A stretch of DNA of 36,020 bases from JAWLEV01 sp046538105 (GTDB taxonomy: Bacteria > Chloroflexota > Anaerolineae > UBA1429): the NCBI GenBank assembly GCA_046538105.1, contig JBKHJO010000027.1, forward strand, positions 1-36,020. The letters are read 5' to 3'. The notes below the pieces were generated by a model. The model was not told where the DNA came from and searched no databases. It saw only the letters and a program-made list of their open reading frames with translations. This document shows, in pieces, positions 1 to 8,836 of the stretch (position 1 is the stretch's first letter; every line of letters starts with the position of its first letter). Both the position numbers and the translations under genes were made by a program.

Positions 1-65
1 CTAGACTCTACACCCCGCATTTTCTTTGGGATCATAGAGGAATCTCTGTAAAAAGGGGATAAACG

Positions 66-728
66 TTGAAGGAAGGCGAATACAGCGTACCAACCGGCGC
101 GGAGGCAGCCTTTGCCAAAGTCGATCGCTATCTGACCCCCCCGCCCCTGCTGGTGGTCATCTCGGGGCCTTCGGGTGTGGGCAAGGATAGCGTCGTAGAG
201 CGGATGCAGGAGATCGGTTATCCCTTTCATTTCGTGGTCACGGCCACGGACCGGGCACCTCGCCCCGACGAGGAGGATGGCCGCGACTATCATTTTGTGA
301 GCACAGAAGCCTTCGAACGGATGATCGAGGCTGACGAACTTCTGGAGTATGCTCAGGTATACGGCCAGTACAAGGGAGTTCCCAAGACCGAGGTACGAGA
401 TGCCCTACGCAGCGGCCAGGACGTGGTCATGCGCCTGGATATTCAGGGCGCAGCCACTGTGAGCGAGATCGTGCCCCAGGCGCTGACCATATTTCTTGCT
501 CCCCCCTCCCTCGACATTCTTGCACGACGTCTGCGTGGACGGCGAGGGGATTCCCCCACCCAGTTACGGGAACGCCTGGAGACAGCGGTGACCGAGATGC
601 GCCGCATGGAGAGATTTCGCTACGTGGTGGTCAATCGGCAGGGACGGCTCGATGATGCGGTCCGTCAGACCATGGCCATCATGGAGGCCGAAAGATGTCG
701 CGTCGGTCGCCAGCCCATAAGCCTGTAA
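66..728 (+). CDS. gmk: Guanylate kinase
   Basis: Phosphorylates GMP to GDP with ATP in the cytoplasm, a step of purine nucleotide and c-di-GMP/ppGpp precursor supply. The P-loop GPSGVGKDS lies at about residues 34-42, followed by the GMP-binding region (TATDRAPRPDEEDGRDYHFV) and a lid rich in arginine (RRLRGRRGDS), all in guanylate kinase order. At 220 residues it is slightly longer than the usual ~205 because of about 27 residues before the P-loop. The start is a TTG: an in-frame TAA at 60-62 excludes anything upstream and no ATG or GTG occurs before the P-loop region, so TTG is the only sensible start. An AAGGGG stretch just upstream may serve as ribosome-binding site. The next gene follows after about 100 bases in the same direction. 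Family assignment is firm. Confidence 0.95.
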   Translation: MKEGEYSVPTGAEAAFAKVDRYLTPPPLLVVISGPSGVGKDSVVERMQEIGYPFHFVVTATDRAPRPDEEDGRDYHFVSTEAFERMIEADELLEYAQVYGQYKGVPKTEVRDALRSGQDVVMRLDIQGAATVSEIVPQALTIFLAPPSLDILARRLRGRRGDSPTQLRERLETAVTEMRRMERFRYVVVNRQGRLDDAVRQTMAIMEAERCRVGRQPISL

Positions 729-831
729 GAAGGTGCGCCCCTCTATTCGGCAAAAGGATATTGGCGCGCATCCGGCCAGATGGATCTGGTTTCGGCATCC
801 CCTTCTAGCACTTGATGAAAGGAGGCCATAA

Positions 832-1692
832 ATGCCCATTCGGCACCCCACAGTTGCTGGCATGTTCTATCCTCAGGGCGAGAGCGCCTGCAGGCAAAAG
901 GTGGAGGCATGTCTGGACGTCGAGGTGGAAGAGGTGGGAGGCACGATCTGGGGGGGCATGGTGCCCCACGCGGGTTGGGATTTTTCCGGCCCCACCGCCG
1001 GACGCGTCTTTTCCGCCCTGGATACGGGGACGCCGCCAGAGACGTTCCTCCTCTTTGGTGCCATACATAAGGGGGGCGTGAACGCGCCCAGCCTGTACGG
1101 CGCGGGAGAATGGGGCACGCCCCTGGGCGCCCTTCCCGTCGACGAGGAACTGGCACGCATTCTGCTGGAAGAACTGGAGGGGGACGTGGTGGATAGCCCC
1201 CAGGCCCACGCCTCCGAGCATTCCATAGAGGTACAGTTGCCCTTTATCAAGTACCTGTTCCCAGAGGCGCGCATCCTACCCATTGCCATGCCCCCCTTTC
1301 CTCGGGCCCACGAGTTGGGGCGAGGGATCGCAGAGATTGCCACAGGGCTTACACGACGCATCGTGGCCATCGGGAGCAGCGACCTCACCCACTATGGCCC
1401 GCGTTACGGATTCATCCCCGGCGGCACGGGCGCCTCGGGTCTGGAGTGGATGAAGGAGAATGATCGCCGCCTGCTCCAACTTGTCAGGGAGATGCGCGCG
1501 TCCGAGATCGTGGACGAGGCCCAGGCCCATCATAACGCCTGCGGCGCCGGCGCCATCGCCGCCGCCATGGGCTATGCTCTCGTACGCGATGCTGACGAGG
1601 GCGTCGTGTTGCACTATACGACCAGCCATGAGGTGATGCCCATGGGCCAGGACGCGGTGGGCTATGGTGCGGCAGTGTTCATCACAAAGTAG
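832..1692 (+). CDS. MEMO1 / AmmeMemoRadiSam system protein B
   Basis: Member of the MEMO family, related in fold to extradiol dioxygenases and LigB. In bacteria it often sits with AMMECR1 and radical-SAM proteins (AmmeMemoRadiSam), whose joint function is not settled. The N-terminus has the family opening RHPTVAGMFYP, then VPHAGWDFSGPTAG, EHSIEVQLPF and IGSSDLTHYGPRYGF, which carry the conserved His/Asp/Glu residues of the metal-like site. Its 286 residues match the family. A strong AGGAGG lies 8 bases before the ATG. AMMECR1 and the radical-SAM partner are not in this window, so the protein stands alone here, one base ahead of priA, with which it is probably cotranscribed. Family is certain; biochemical role is unknown. 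Confidence 0.9.
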   Translation: MPIRHPTVAGMFYPQGESACRQKVEACLDVEVEEVGGTIWGGMVPHAGWDFSGPTAGRVFSALDTGTPPETFLLFGAIHKGGVNAPSLYGAGEWGTPLGALPVDEELARILLEELEGDVVDSPQAHASEHSIEVQLPFIKYLFPEARILPIAMPPFPRAHELGRGIAEIATGLTRRIVAIGSSDLTHYGPRYGFIPGGTGASGLEWMKENDRRLLQLVREMRASEIVDEAQAHHNACGAGAIAAAMGYALVRDADEGVVLHYTTSHEVMPMGQDAVGYGAAVFITK

Positions 1693-1693
1693 C

Positions 1694-4267
1694 ATGTCCT
1701 CCCTCCCCCAAGAGGAGAAGAGCGACGCGCTCTATGCTGTCGTCGTGGTGCTCACTTCTCTGAAACGCAGGGTCACCTCACTGGAGGATATGGAGATTGT
1801 CCCGGAAGAAGATGACCACCTGACCCGAACCTTTCACTACCACGTGCCCCTAGAGATGCGGGAGGCCATCGACGTGGGGCAGTTGGTGGGCATCCCCTTT
1901 GGCAACCGCTATCTCCAGGGAGTCGTCGTCGAACTCGAGGACACGTCTCCCGTGGAGGAGACGCGGGACATCGATCAGATCATGGATCCTGAGCCCGTGC
2001 TCTCCCCCGCGCAGATAGAGATGGCCCACTGGATCAGCGACTATTATCTGGCCCCCATACAGCAGACCATCCGTCAGATGCTCCCCCCCGGGATGCTCCG
2101 CAAGCCCCAGGTGATCGTGGAGGCCATCCCCGACGTGGAAGCCGACACGAACACCGGAGCCCAGGCGGAGATCCTCTCCCTAGTGCGCAAGAGGGGTCCG
2201 CTTACGTACAGGCAGATCTCTCGCGCCACAGAGCGGGACAATTGGCGATCGGTCGTGGATCAGTTGGTGGATCATGGATGGGTAACCAGAAAACGGGAGA
2301 TCGGGGCACCGCGGGTGCGTCCCAAGCGCATCGCCGTCGTCAGGGTATCACCCTCCTATGATGCGGAGGAGGATTATCCCTCCGATCGGGCTCCCAGACA
2401 GCAGGATGTGCTGGACTATTTGCTGGCGCGAAAGGGCTGGACGGCCTTGCGTCAGGTGCGGGAAGAGACGGGCGCCCCCTACTCCTCCATCAACGCCCTG
2501 GAGGAAAAGGGGGTCATCGAGCGGGGGAAACGCCAGGTGTGGCGCGATCCCCTGGAGGGCGAAAGTTTCGTACCTATCCAGCCCCCGGCATTGACGGCGG
2601 ATCAGGAGGCCGTATGGCGCACCATCGCCGAGGATCTGGAGGAGCCGGAGGGACGGCCCTTTTTGCTGCAGGGGGTCACCGGCAGCGGTAAGACAGAGAT
2701 CTATTTGCGGGCCGTGGCCCGGGTGCTGGAGCAGGGCAGGGGGGCCATCGTCCTGGTGCCCGAGATCGCCCTCACACCGCAGACGATTCGGCGTTTCGGC
2801 GCCCGCTTTCCGGACACCATCGCCGTCATGCACAGCCGACTCTCGGGGGGGGAGCGATACGATCAGTGGCGCCGACTGCGCTCTGGGGATCTGCGCCTGG
2901 TGGTCGGGGCCCGCTCGGCCATCTTTGCTCCCATCTCCGATCTGGGGCTGATCGTCCTGGACGAAGCCCATGAGTGGACATATAAGCAGCAGCAGACGCC
3001 CCGCTATCACACTCGCGGCGTGGCCGTAAAACTAGCGGCACTGACCGGCGCCACCTGCATCTTTGGCAGCGCCACGCCGGACCTGACCTCGACCTACCTC
3101 GCCAAACGTGGCATCTATCGGCAATTGCAGATGCCCCGACGCATCATGGGGCACCGACGCATCCTGGAGGAGCAGAGGGGGGAACTGCCGGAGGGGCGCA
3201 TCCGCTTTCAGCCCATGGAAAAGGAGGCCATGCACGCCCCCCTGCCCCCGGTGGAGGTGGTGGACATGCGCGCCGAACTCCTGGCCCACAACACGAGCAT
3301 CTTTAGCCGCTCCCTGCGCCAAGAGATGGAAGCGGCCCTGACGGCGGGAGAACAGATCATCCTTTTTCTGAATCGGCGGGGGAACGCCACCTTTGTCATG
3401 TGCCGGGACTGTGGTCACGTACTCAGGTGCCCCCGCTGTGACGTCCCCCTCACCTACCACTCTTCCGCGAGCGACCTCATCTGCCACCACTGCAATTACA
3501 GGGCGCCATCTCCCACCCAGTGCCCCGAATGCTGGAGTCGGCGTATCAAATTCTTTGGCGTGGGCACCGAGAGGGTGGAGGAGGTGATGCGGGAGACCTA
3601 TCCGCAGGCGCGGATCGTGCGCTGGGACCTGGACACCACGGGGGGCAAATCGAGCCACCAGGAGATACTCGACCGCTTTATCAAGGGCGAGGCCGACGTC
3701 ATGATCGGGACCCAGATGATCGCCAAGGGGCTGGATCTGCCTCGGGTGACCCTGGTGGGGGTGATCTCGGCGGACACCGTCCTCAACCTGCCCGATTTCC
3801 GCGCCGCCGAGCGTACGTTCCAGTTACTGACTCAGGTGGCGGGACGGGCGGGGCGGAGCATCCTGGGGGGCAAGGTGATCGTGCAGACCTACACCCCCGA
3901 GCATCCCGCCATCCAGCGGGCCAGTGAGCACGATTACGAGGGATTCTATGCCCAGGAGATCGCCTTTCGGCGCGAGCACTGGTACCCGCCCATAAGCCGA
4001 ATCGTCAAACTCCTGTACGTACACTCTAACGCACAAAAGGCGGAGCGGGAGGCGGGGCGCCTGCACCGCCTTCTGGAGCAGCGGATTGCGCGGCTGGGAT
4101 TGCCCCAGGTGGACCTCATCGGTCCGGCTCCGGCCTTTTTTTCGCGCCTGCGCGGCAAGTACCGCTGGCAGATCCTGGTGCGGGGAAAGGACCCCCACAG
4201 GCTGCTGCGCCACATACGCTTCCCTCTGGGCTGGCGCGTGGATGTAGACCCCGTGTCGGTGTTGTAG
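1694..4267 (+). CDS. priA: Primosomal protein N' (PriA replication-restart helicase)
   Basis: Superfamily 2 3'-5' DNA helicase that recognises stalled forks and reloads the replisome. Visible parts in order are an N-terminal 3'-end-binding domain (TRTFHYHVP, VGIPFGNR), a winged-helix stretch in the first third, Walker A GVTGSGKTE near residue 327, the DEAH box LIVLDEAHE, and the zinc-binding region at about 570-614 with paired CxxC motifs (CRDC, CPRC, CHHC, CPEC). Helicase motifs V/VI follow (GTQMIAKGLDLPRVTLVG, QVAGRAGR). The chosen ATG lies one base after the stop of the MEMO gene, consistent with translational coupling. An earlier GTG at 1664 inside that gene and a later ATG at 1790 after GGAGG are alternatives. 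About 857 residues is typical. The gene converges on araB with only five bases between them and no terminator visible. Confidence 0.93.
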   Translation: MSSLPQEEKSDALYAVVVVLTSLKRRVTSLEDMEIVPEEDDHLTRTFHYHVPLEMREAIDVGQLVGIPFGNRYLQGVVVELEDTSPVEETRDIDQIMDPEPVLSPAQIEMAHWISDYYLAPIQQTIRQMLPPGMLRKPQVIVEAIPDVEADTNTGAQAEILSLVRKRGPLTYRQISRATERDNWRSVVDQLVDHGWVTRKREIGAPRVRPKRIAVVRVSPSYDAEEDYPSDRAPRQQDVLDYLLARKGWTALRQVREETGAPYSSINALEEKGVIERGKRQVWRDPLEGESFVPIQPPALTADQEAVWRTIAEDLEEPEGRPFLLQGVTGSGKTEIYLRAVARVLEQGRGAIVLVPEIALTPQTIRRFGARFPDTIAVMHSRLSGGERYDQWRRLRSGDLRLVVGARSAIFAPISDLGLIVLDEAHEWTYKQQQTPRYHTRGVAVKLAALTGATCIFGSATPDLTSTYLAKRGIYRQLQMPRRIMGHRRILEEQRGELPEGRIRFQPMEKEAMHAPLPPVEVVDMRAELLAHNTSIFSRSLRQEMEAALTAGEQIILFLNRRGNATFVMCRDCGHVLRCPRCDVPLTYHSSASDLICHHCNYRAPSPTQCPECWSRRIKFFGVGTERVEEVMRETYPQARIVRWDLDTTGGKSSHQEILDRFIKGEADVMIGTQMIAKGLDLPRVTLVGVISADTVLNLPDFRAAERTFQLLTQVAGRAGRSILGGKVIVQTYTPEHPAIQRASEHDYEGFYAQEIAFRREHWYPPISRIVKLLYVHSNAQKAEREAGRLHRLLEQRIARLGLPQVDLIGPAPAFFSRLRGKYRWQILVRGKDPHRLLRHIRFPLGWRVDVDPVSVL

Positions 4268-4272
4268 GGGAT

Positions 4273-5955
4273 CTATTCCAGTTCCATGGCCTCGGCGCTG
4301 ATCCGCTTGAGGCGCTTCATAACATCGTTGGCGCCGCGGCCGAAATAGTCGTGCAACCGCACATACTCGACATAGAGATCATCGTAGACCTCCTTGCTGT
4401 GGGGATCGGGGACATATACCTCGTCCCGCAGGTGGGCCATCTGTGCCGCCGCCTCCTCGATGGTGTCGTAGCCGCCGGCGGCTTTTCCTGCAGCGACGGC
4501 GCCGTGCATGGCCGAGCCGAGGGCGCCGGCCTGGGCCGTACCGACAACCCTGATCTCTCGCCCCGTGATATCGGCATAGATCTGCATGAGCAATTTGTTG
4601 CGTTCGGGAAGACCCCCCGCAGCCACCAGTTCGTCCACGGCCACACCTTTCTCCTCAAAGGTCTCGATGATGATGCGCGTGCCATAGGCCGTGGCCTCTA
4701 TCAGCGCGCGGTAGATATCCTCCGCCTTGGTAGCCAGGGTCGCCCCCAGGAGCATGCCGGTGAGATCCACGTCCACGAGGATGGAGCGGTTGCCGTTCCA
4801 CCAATCCAGGGCCAGAAGGCCCGACTCTCCCGGCGCCAGCAGGGCGGCCTTTTTCTCAAGAATCTGGAACGGGTTGAGGTTGCGGCGCTCCGCCTCCTCG
4901 ACGTAGGCAGCGGGAGTACAGTTCTCCACGAACCAGGCGAAATGGTCACCCACGCAGGATTGACCCGCCTCGTAACCATAGAGGCCGGGGATGATGCCAT
5001 CCTCCACCACACCGCACATGCCGGGGACGTGGCGCTCCTCCTCGCCAAGGACCATGTGACAGATGGAGGTGCCCATGATCATCACCATCGGCCCGGGCTC
5101 CACCACGGTGGCCGCGGGGACCGAGACGTGGGCGTCCACGTTGGCCACGGCCACTGCCGTGCCAGGTTCCAGACCCGTGGCCTCGGCCATCTCCTCGGTG
5201 AGGCCACCAGCGCAGGCGCCCAGGGGCAGGATGTCACGGGACATCTTTTCGTCGACGATGTCGCGCATACGGGGATCGAGGGCGGCAAAGAAAGCGGGGC
5301 TGGGGAATCCCGTCCTCTTGTGCCAAATAGCCTTGTAGCCGGCGGTACAGGAATTGCGTGTCTCCACGCCCGTCAACTGCCAGACAATCCAGTCCGCCGC
5401 CTCGATGAGGCGGTCGGCGGCCTCATATATCTCGGGGGCCTCGTTCAGGATCTGCCAGCACTTGGGAAAGAACCATTCGGAGGATATTTTGTTCCCGTAG
5501 CGGGATAGCCAGGGCTCACCCCGCTCCTCGGCTATCTCATTGAGACGATTGGCCTCGGGCTGGGCCGCGTGATGCTTCCACAACTTGACCCAGGCATGGG
5601 GCTCCTGGCGATAGGCGGGCAGATAGCAGAGGGGGGTGCCATCGGCTTTGGTAGGGAGCATGGTACAGGCCGTAAAGTCGATGCCCAGGCCGATGACATC
5701 CTCTGCCGGCACGCCGCCCTCCTCCAAGACCCGTGGTACGGTGGCCTTTACGGCCCGTACGTAATCTCGAGGATTCTGGAGAGCCCAATCCGGCTCCAGA
5801 GGCACATCGCCCACCGGCAACCTCTCGTCGATGACGCCGTCCTCGTATTCAAAGACGGCGCTAGCCAGTTCCTCCCCGTCCGACAGAGCCACCAAAAGGG
5901 CCCGCGCCGACTCGGTACCAAAGTCGATGCCCACAGCGTATTTCTGCGCATGCAT
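4273..5955 (-). CDS. araB: L-ribulokinase (FGGY family)
   Basis: Phosphorylates L-ribulose, and commonly other 2-ketopentoses, using ATP, the second step of L-arabinose breakdown. The actin-like ATPase phosphate-1 motif DFGTESARALLV is at residues 11-22. The ribulokinase-type stretch GIDFTACTMLPTKADGTPL, the block PHAWVKLWKHHAAQPEA and the C-terminal FGGY signature region (AAGGLPERNKLLMQIYADI) are present. The 560-residue length fits AraB rather than shorter xylulokinases. The start has GGAAGGAG seven bases upstream. No araA or araD is adjacent, so the kinase stands alone and could serve another ketopentose. Its upstream region carries two inverted copies of a palindrome 84 bp apart, also found before the AOR gene at 22504, suggesting shared control. 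Confidence 0.92.
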   Translation of the reverse strand: MHAQKYAVGIDFGTESARALLVALSDGEELASAVFEYEDGVIDERLPVGDVPLEPDWALQNPRDYVRAVKATVPRVLEEGGVPAEDVIGLGIDFTACTMLPTKADGTPLCYLPAYRQEPHAWVKLWKHHAAQPEANRLNEIAEERGEPWLSRYGNKISSEWFFPKCWQILNEAPEIYEAADRLIEAADWIVWQLTGVETRNSCTAGYKAIWHKRTGFPSPAFFAALDPRMRDIVDEKMSRDILPLGACAGGLTEEMAEATGLEPGTAVAVANVDAHVSVPAATVVEPGPMVMIMGTSICHMVLGEEERHVPGMCGVVEDGIIPGLYGYEAGQSCVGDHFAWFVENCTPAAYVEEAERRNLNPFQILEKKAALLAPGESGLLALDWWNGNRSILVDVDLTGMLLGATLATKAEDIYRALIEATAYGTRIIIETFEEKGVAVDELVAAGGLPERNKLLMQIYADITGREIRVVGTAQAGALGSAMHGAVAAGKAAGGYDTIEEAAAQMAHLRDEVYVPDPHSKEVYDDLYVEYVRLHDYFGRGANDVMKRLKRISAEAMELE

Positions 5956-5992
5956 GGATCGCTCCTTCCTCTATATCTTCTGAACATTGGAG

Positions 5993-6091
5993 AGACCCTA
6001 AGGGTTTCATAGGATCGGGATCCGGCTTTTCCGAGCCATTGAATAGGCATCCCAACCAAAGAGAAAAGTATCCAACAAACCCTTAGGGTCT
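5993..6091. promoter_or_regulatory. Paired palindromes upstream of araB (possible looping operators)
   Basis: Two 15-bp sites, AGACCCTAAGGGTTT at 5993-6007 and its exact reverse complement at 6077-6091, lie 84 bp apart centre to centre, directly upstream of the leftward ribulokinase. Each site is itself a near-perfect palindrome with core ACCCT-A-AGGGT. A second pair with the same spacing lies at 22355-22455. The spacing is about eight helical turns, which suits a looping repressor, but a dispersed repeat family is an alternative. The identity is seen; the function is inferred. Confidence 0.5.
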
Positions 6092-6139
6092 ATTCTTTCA
6101 ACGGTCACAATATAACATGGAGCAAAGGCGGCGTCAACG

Positions 6140-6904
6140 TCACTCCCAGTCGGCGTAGGCCCCGCCGTCCTCAAGCACCTTCTCGACAAACTGTTGCATG
6201 CGCCGATAGTGGGAGCCCTTCCAATAGACCCGATCGCAGGTCTCGCACTGGCGAAACTCGTCATAGTAGCGCCGGGTTCCGGGGGGCAGGCGGTGACGCA
6301 CGGCCTCTTTCGAGACGGGCCGCAGCAAGCCATTGCAGCGGAGGCACCGAGTAAAGGGGGCCGCCGAACGGAACAGGTGAAAGCGAGAGAGCACCTCCAG
6401 CAACTGCTCCCGCGCGTCGACGGCCCGCACATAGTAGCCGTGCTGCACACGGTTGCGCTTTAGCAGGTGGTGATCCTTGGTAAGCAGAATACGCTCCTGC
6501 TCGGCGGATATGCGCGCCAGTTCCGGGTCCTCATAGTCGTTTCGGTAGAGGGTGTCAAAGCCCAAGAGGCGCAAGTAGGTGGCCAGTTTGCCCAGGTGGG
6601 TATCCAGGACAAAGCGGGTCTCGCGCAGGGGCTCGGGGCGCACGCGCACCAAGGGGGTGACGTCAAAGGATTCGAAGACAGGATAGACGCTTATGCGGTC
6701 GCCGTCCCGCACCTGGTAGTCGAAATCCACGGAGCGGCCATTGACGAGGATCAGTTCCACCTCGGTGTGGGGGACGCCCAGGGATTCGATCATGTCCTTG
6801 ACCGATCCGCTTACGAGAAAGGGGCAGGCAAAAGTGCGGCCCCGCTTCTCCGCCGGCAAAAAGTCGTTCAGTTCAGCATAGAAGCGTACGCGGGCACAGG
6901 ACAT
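6140..6904 (-). CDS. Mut7-C RNase domain protein with N-terminal ubiquitin-like (MoaD/ThiS-type) domain
   Basis: Two-domain protein. Residues 1-80 form a beta-grasp Mut7-C ubiquitin domain (VRFYAELNDFL, VELILVNGRSVDFDYQVRDGDRISVYP). Residues 95-230 form a Mut7-C PIN-like RNase domain with LDTHLGKLATYLRLLGFDTLY (D101) and LLTKDHHLL (D144). It ends in a zinc ribbon with CLRC and CETC (C187, C190, C220, C223). Members are predicted RNases; no substrate is established for bacterial ones. The start at 6904 has GGGAG upstream; an ATG 16 codons earlier at 6952 lacks a good ribosome-binding site and would add residues before the domain. The gene is isolated, leftward, with araB about 180 bases downstream. 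Family assignment is secure. Confidence 0.88.
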   Translation of the reverse strand: MSCARVRFYAELNDFLPAEKRGRTFACPFLVSGSVKDMIESLGVPHTEVELILVNGRSVDFDYQVRDGDRISVYPVFESFDVTPLVRVRPEPLRETRFVLDTHLGKLATYLRLLGFDTLYRNDYEDPELARISAEQERILLTKDHHLLKRNRVQHGYYVRAVDAREQLLEVLSRFHLFRSAAPFTRCLRCNGLLRPVSKEAVRHRLPPGTRRYYDEFRQCETCDRVYWKGSHYRRMQQFVEKVLEDGGAYADWE

Positions 6905-7133
6905 ATCAGGCTCCCTCTGGGGGGACAAGGGGATGATCAAATTATCTCTCACTTTTGCGAATCCGCTGCTCTATCATGGCTCTCTGATGGTGGGTCCCTA
7001 TACGGGGTATGAGACCAAAATGGTCTATAACGTCCAAGCGTCGAATTCATTCGTCACCTGCAACATCATCCTAAAGGTAGAGGGGCGGGTTGTCAAAGAG
7101 TTTTACCCCACCGTTAAGAGACGGGGTGGATTG

Positions 7134-7164
7134 ACATTGGGCGGACTGTTAGTCCGCCCAATGT
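7134..7164. repeat. Perfect 14-bp-stem palindrome in intergenic region
   Basis: Arms 7134-7147 and 7151-7164 are fully complementary with a three-base GTT loop; the core is GGGCGGACT / AGTCCGCCC. No T-run follows on either strand, so it is not a standard terminator. It resembles the GC-rich palindromes at 16206-16258 in style and is probably a REP-like element. The rest of the 6905-7260 gap holds the orphan terminator at 7198 and no credible gene. Confidence 0.6.
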
Positions 7165-7197
7165 GGAAAGCGTGCAGAGTGCCATCATACCTTGGTC

Positions 7198-7218
7198 GGT
7201 CTTGCAAAGACCTTTTTT
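7198..7218 (+). terminator. Intrinsic terminator-like hairpin on the + strand with no visible upstream gene
   Basis: GGTCTT-GCA-AAGACC (7198-7212) is followed at once by six T residues (7213-7218). This is a compact Rho-independent terminator for rightward transcription, yet both flanking genes run leftward. It may end a small RNA starting somewhere in 6920-7130, or be fortuitous. Confidence 0.45.
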
Positions 7219-7260
7219 CAGACCGTGCAGAATCGGCCTGCGATTCTGCGAGGGCTGTGG

Positions 7261-8529
7261 CTATGCCCCATCCCCCATCTCGCTTGGGCTTGGTGCGCCG
7301 AGTGTCTCCGACACGGTGGAGAGCAAGGGTATCCGCAAGAGGAGATCGAGGGCTATGGGAACGAGAAATACGTAGATGGGGCCGATTTCCCGCCAGATAA
7401 GCCCGCCGATGATCGGCGCGGGGATGGTCGCCAGGCCCGAAAAGAGACCAAGAACGCCACTCCAGCGCCCCTGCTGATTGACGGGGACGAGTTCCACCGT
7501 CATGGCGCTGGTGGCCCCAGAGGAGATCGTATAAAACGTCTGCAGTGCCGCGTACAGTATCAGGGTCACGGGGCCAGTGGAAAAAGCGAGAAACAGATTA
7601 GAAGCGTACCACAGCGGCGTCGCCAGATAAATGACGCGCTTGCGCCCGATCCTATCTGCCAGGCGTCCCAAAGGAATGCCGAAAACCAGTCGCGCTACAA
7701 CTGTAGCGCTAGCCATTACGCCCAAGAGATACTGGTTTGCGCCCTTGATCTCATGGGCGTAAAGCTGTGTGAATGGTCAAAACATGGGCATGGACATGGA
7801 CGTAAGGACGGAGATGGCGATCCACCTGCGAAGGGTTGGCTTCTTTAGAAAGAGCTGTCGAAAACCATCCACAAAGCGCAAGCCGTCATCCGTACGTCCA
7901 AGATCTGCCTCTCTGGGCTCCCGCAGCTGAGTGACCACGAGGAGGAAAATGAGGCCGTATCCCACAAAGCGAATGTAGTACAGGGGGCGGATGCCCTCCA
8001 CGTTCACGCCGCCAGAGAGGGTTATCAGATAGGCGGCGATAAGGGGCGAGACGATGGAGGCTACGGAGGACAGGGTGCCACAGAGGTTCTGCGCCGTGAA
8101 GCGATCCGGATTATTGACCGAATCGGCACAGATCACGCTGCTGCCCGTGCCGATGAGCCTCATCGATACAGAACTGAGAATGGCCGCGATGATGAGAAAT
8201 CGCCAGTCATAGGCCGCGCCATAGAGCAGGGCACCCCCCGCTGACAGGAGTATGGCCAGCAGGAAAAAGAACTTGACGCCCCGTCGATCTACCAACCAGC
8301 CCACAGGGAGGGCGATAAGACTGCTGACGGCGCTGCCGATACTGCTGAGGGAGCCCAACTGTACAGAGTCGGCTCCCAATCCGGTGGCGTATATGCCATT
8401 GTATTGGTTGGTCAGCCCTAACAAAAAGCTGTTGGCCGCGGAGCGGGCGACGCCGACGCGGTAGTTACGTTTCTGTCTGCGGACAAAGCCAAGAACAGTG
8501 TCGACGCCCCTTTGAACCTTTTGTATCAT
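7261..8529 (-). pseudogene. MFS transporter interrupted by an in-frame TGA
   Basis: Major facilitator superfamily permease, 12 predicted membrane segments, about 422 codons. The ATG at 8529 follows GGAGGAGG. The N-terminal half reads MIQKVQRGVDTVLGFVRRQK through TM1-6 (QLGSLSSIGSAVSSLIALP, VGWLVDRRGVKFFFL) to SMPMF, where a TGA stands at 7777-7779. In the same frame translation resumes directly as PFTQLYAHEIKGANQYLLG and runs through TM7-12, including the MFS motif GRLADRIGRKR, to a TAG at 7261. There is no frameshift: removing this single stop restores a full-length protein. TGG (Trp) is one base away, so a recent nonsense mutation, a sequencing error or read-through are the options. Substrate unknown. 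Confidence 0.82.
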
Positions 8530-8766
8530 AGATGCCTCCTCCAGTATGTGGCCAGTGCCGAGTCCAGATCCCAAAAAGGAGGCCTGGCGCTGTCCGTAAT
8601 TCCTGATTGTGTTTTGCTGGAAAGAAAGGATGAGGAGATGTCTCGTCTGTGTAAGGCAAAGGCATCCTCACGATATCACCCCATCCCGATCCCGATACTA
8701 TATGATGAATACATATATTTTATTTTCCAAGTAGTGTCCAGTCAAATCTACATCACGGGCAAACAA

Positions 8767-8798
8767 AACCGGCCCCGCCTGAACAGGCGGGGCCGGTT
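8767..8798 (-). terminator. Rho-independent terminator of the ThDP-enzyme gene
   Basis: A 14-bp GC-rich stem (8767-8780 pairing with 8785-8798) with a four-base loop is followed on the minus strand by TTTTGTTTG-type sequence. It lies about 40 bases after the stop of the leftward gene ending at 8837. Confidence 0.85.
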
Positions 8799-8836
8799 AC
8801 GATAGCAGCCGACGAACGATGGAGATCAAGTCCGCT

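Noticed and set aside
4351..5508. 385-codon + strand open frame within araB
   Set aside because: Shadow of ribulokinase; no motif or start signal.
5993..6091. Reading the two palindrome-bounded ~100-bp segments as MITEs
   Set aside because: The interiors of the two segments are unrelated, no target-site duplications are visible, and each arm is itself a dyad, which better suits protein binding; not fully excluded.
7777..7779. TGA as a recoded sense codon (Trp or selenocysteine)
   Set aside because: Many genes here end in TGA at natural C-termini (for example 18451, 29700, 30512, 33726), so TGA is a stop. No selenocysteine insertion structure is apparent and MFS proteins have no selenocysteine at this site.
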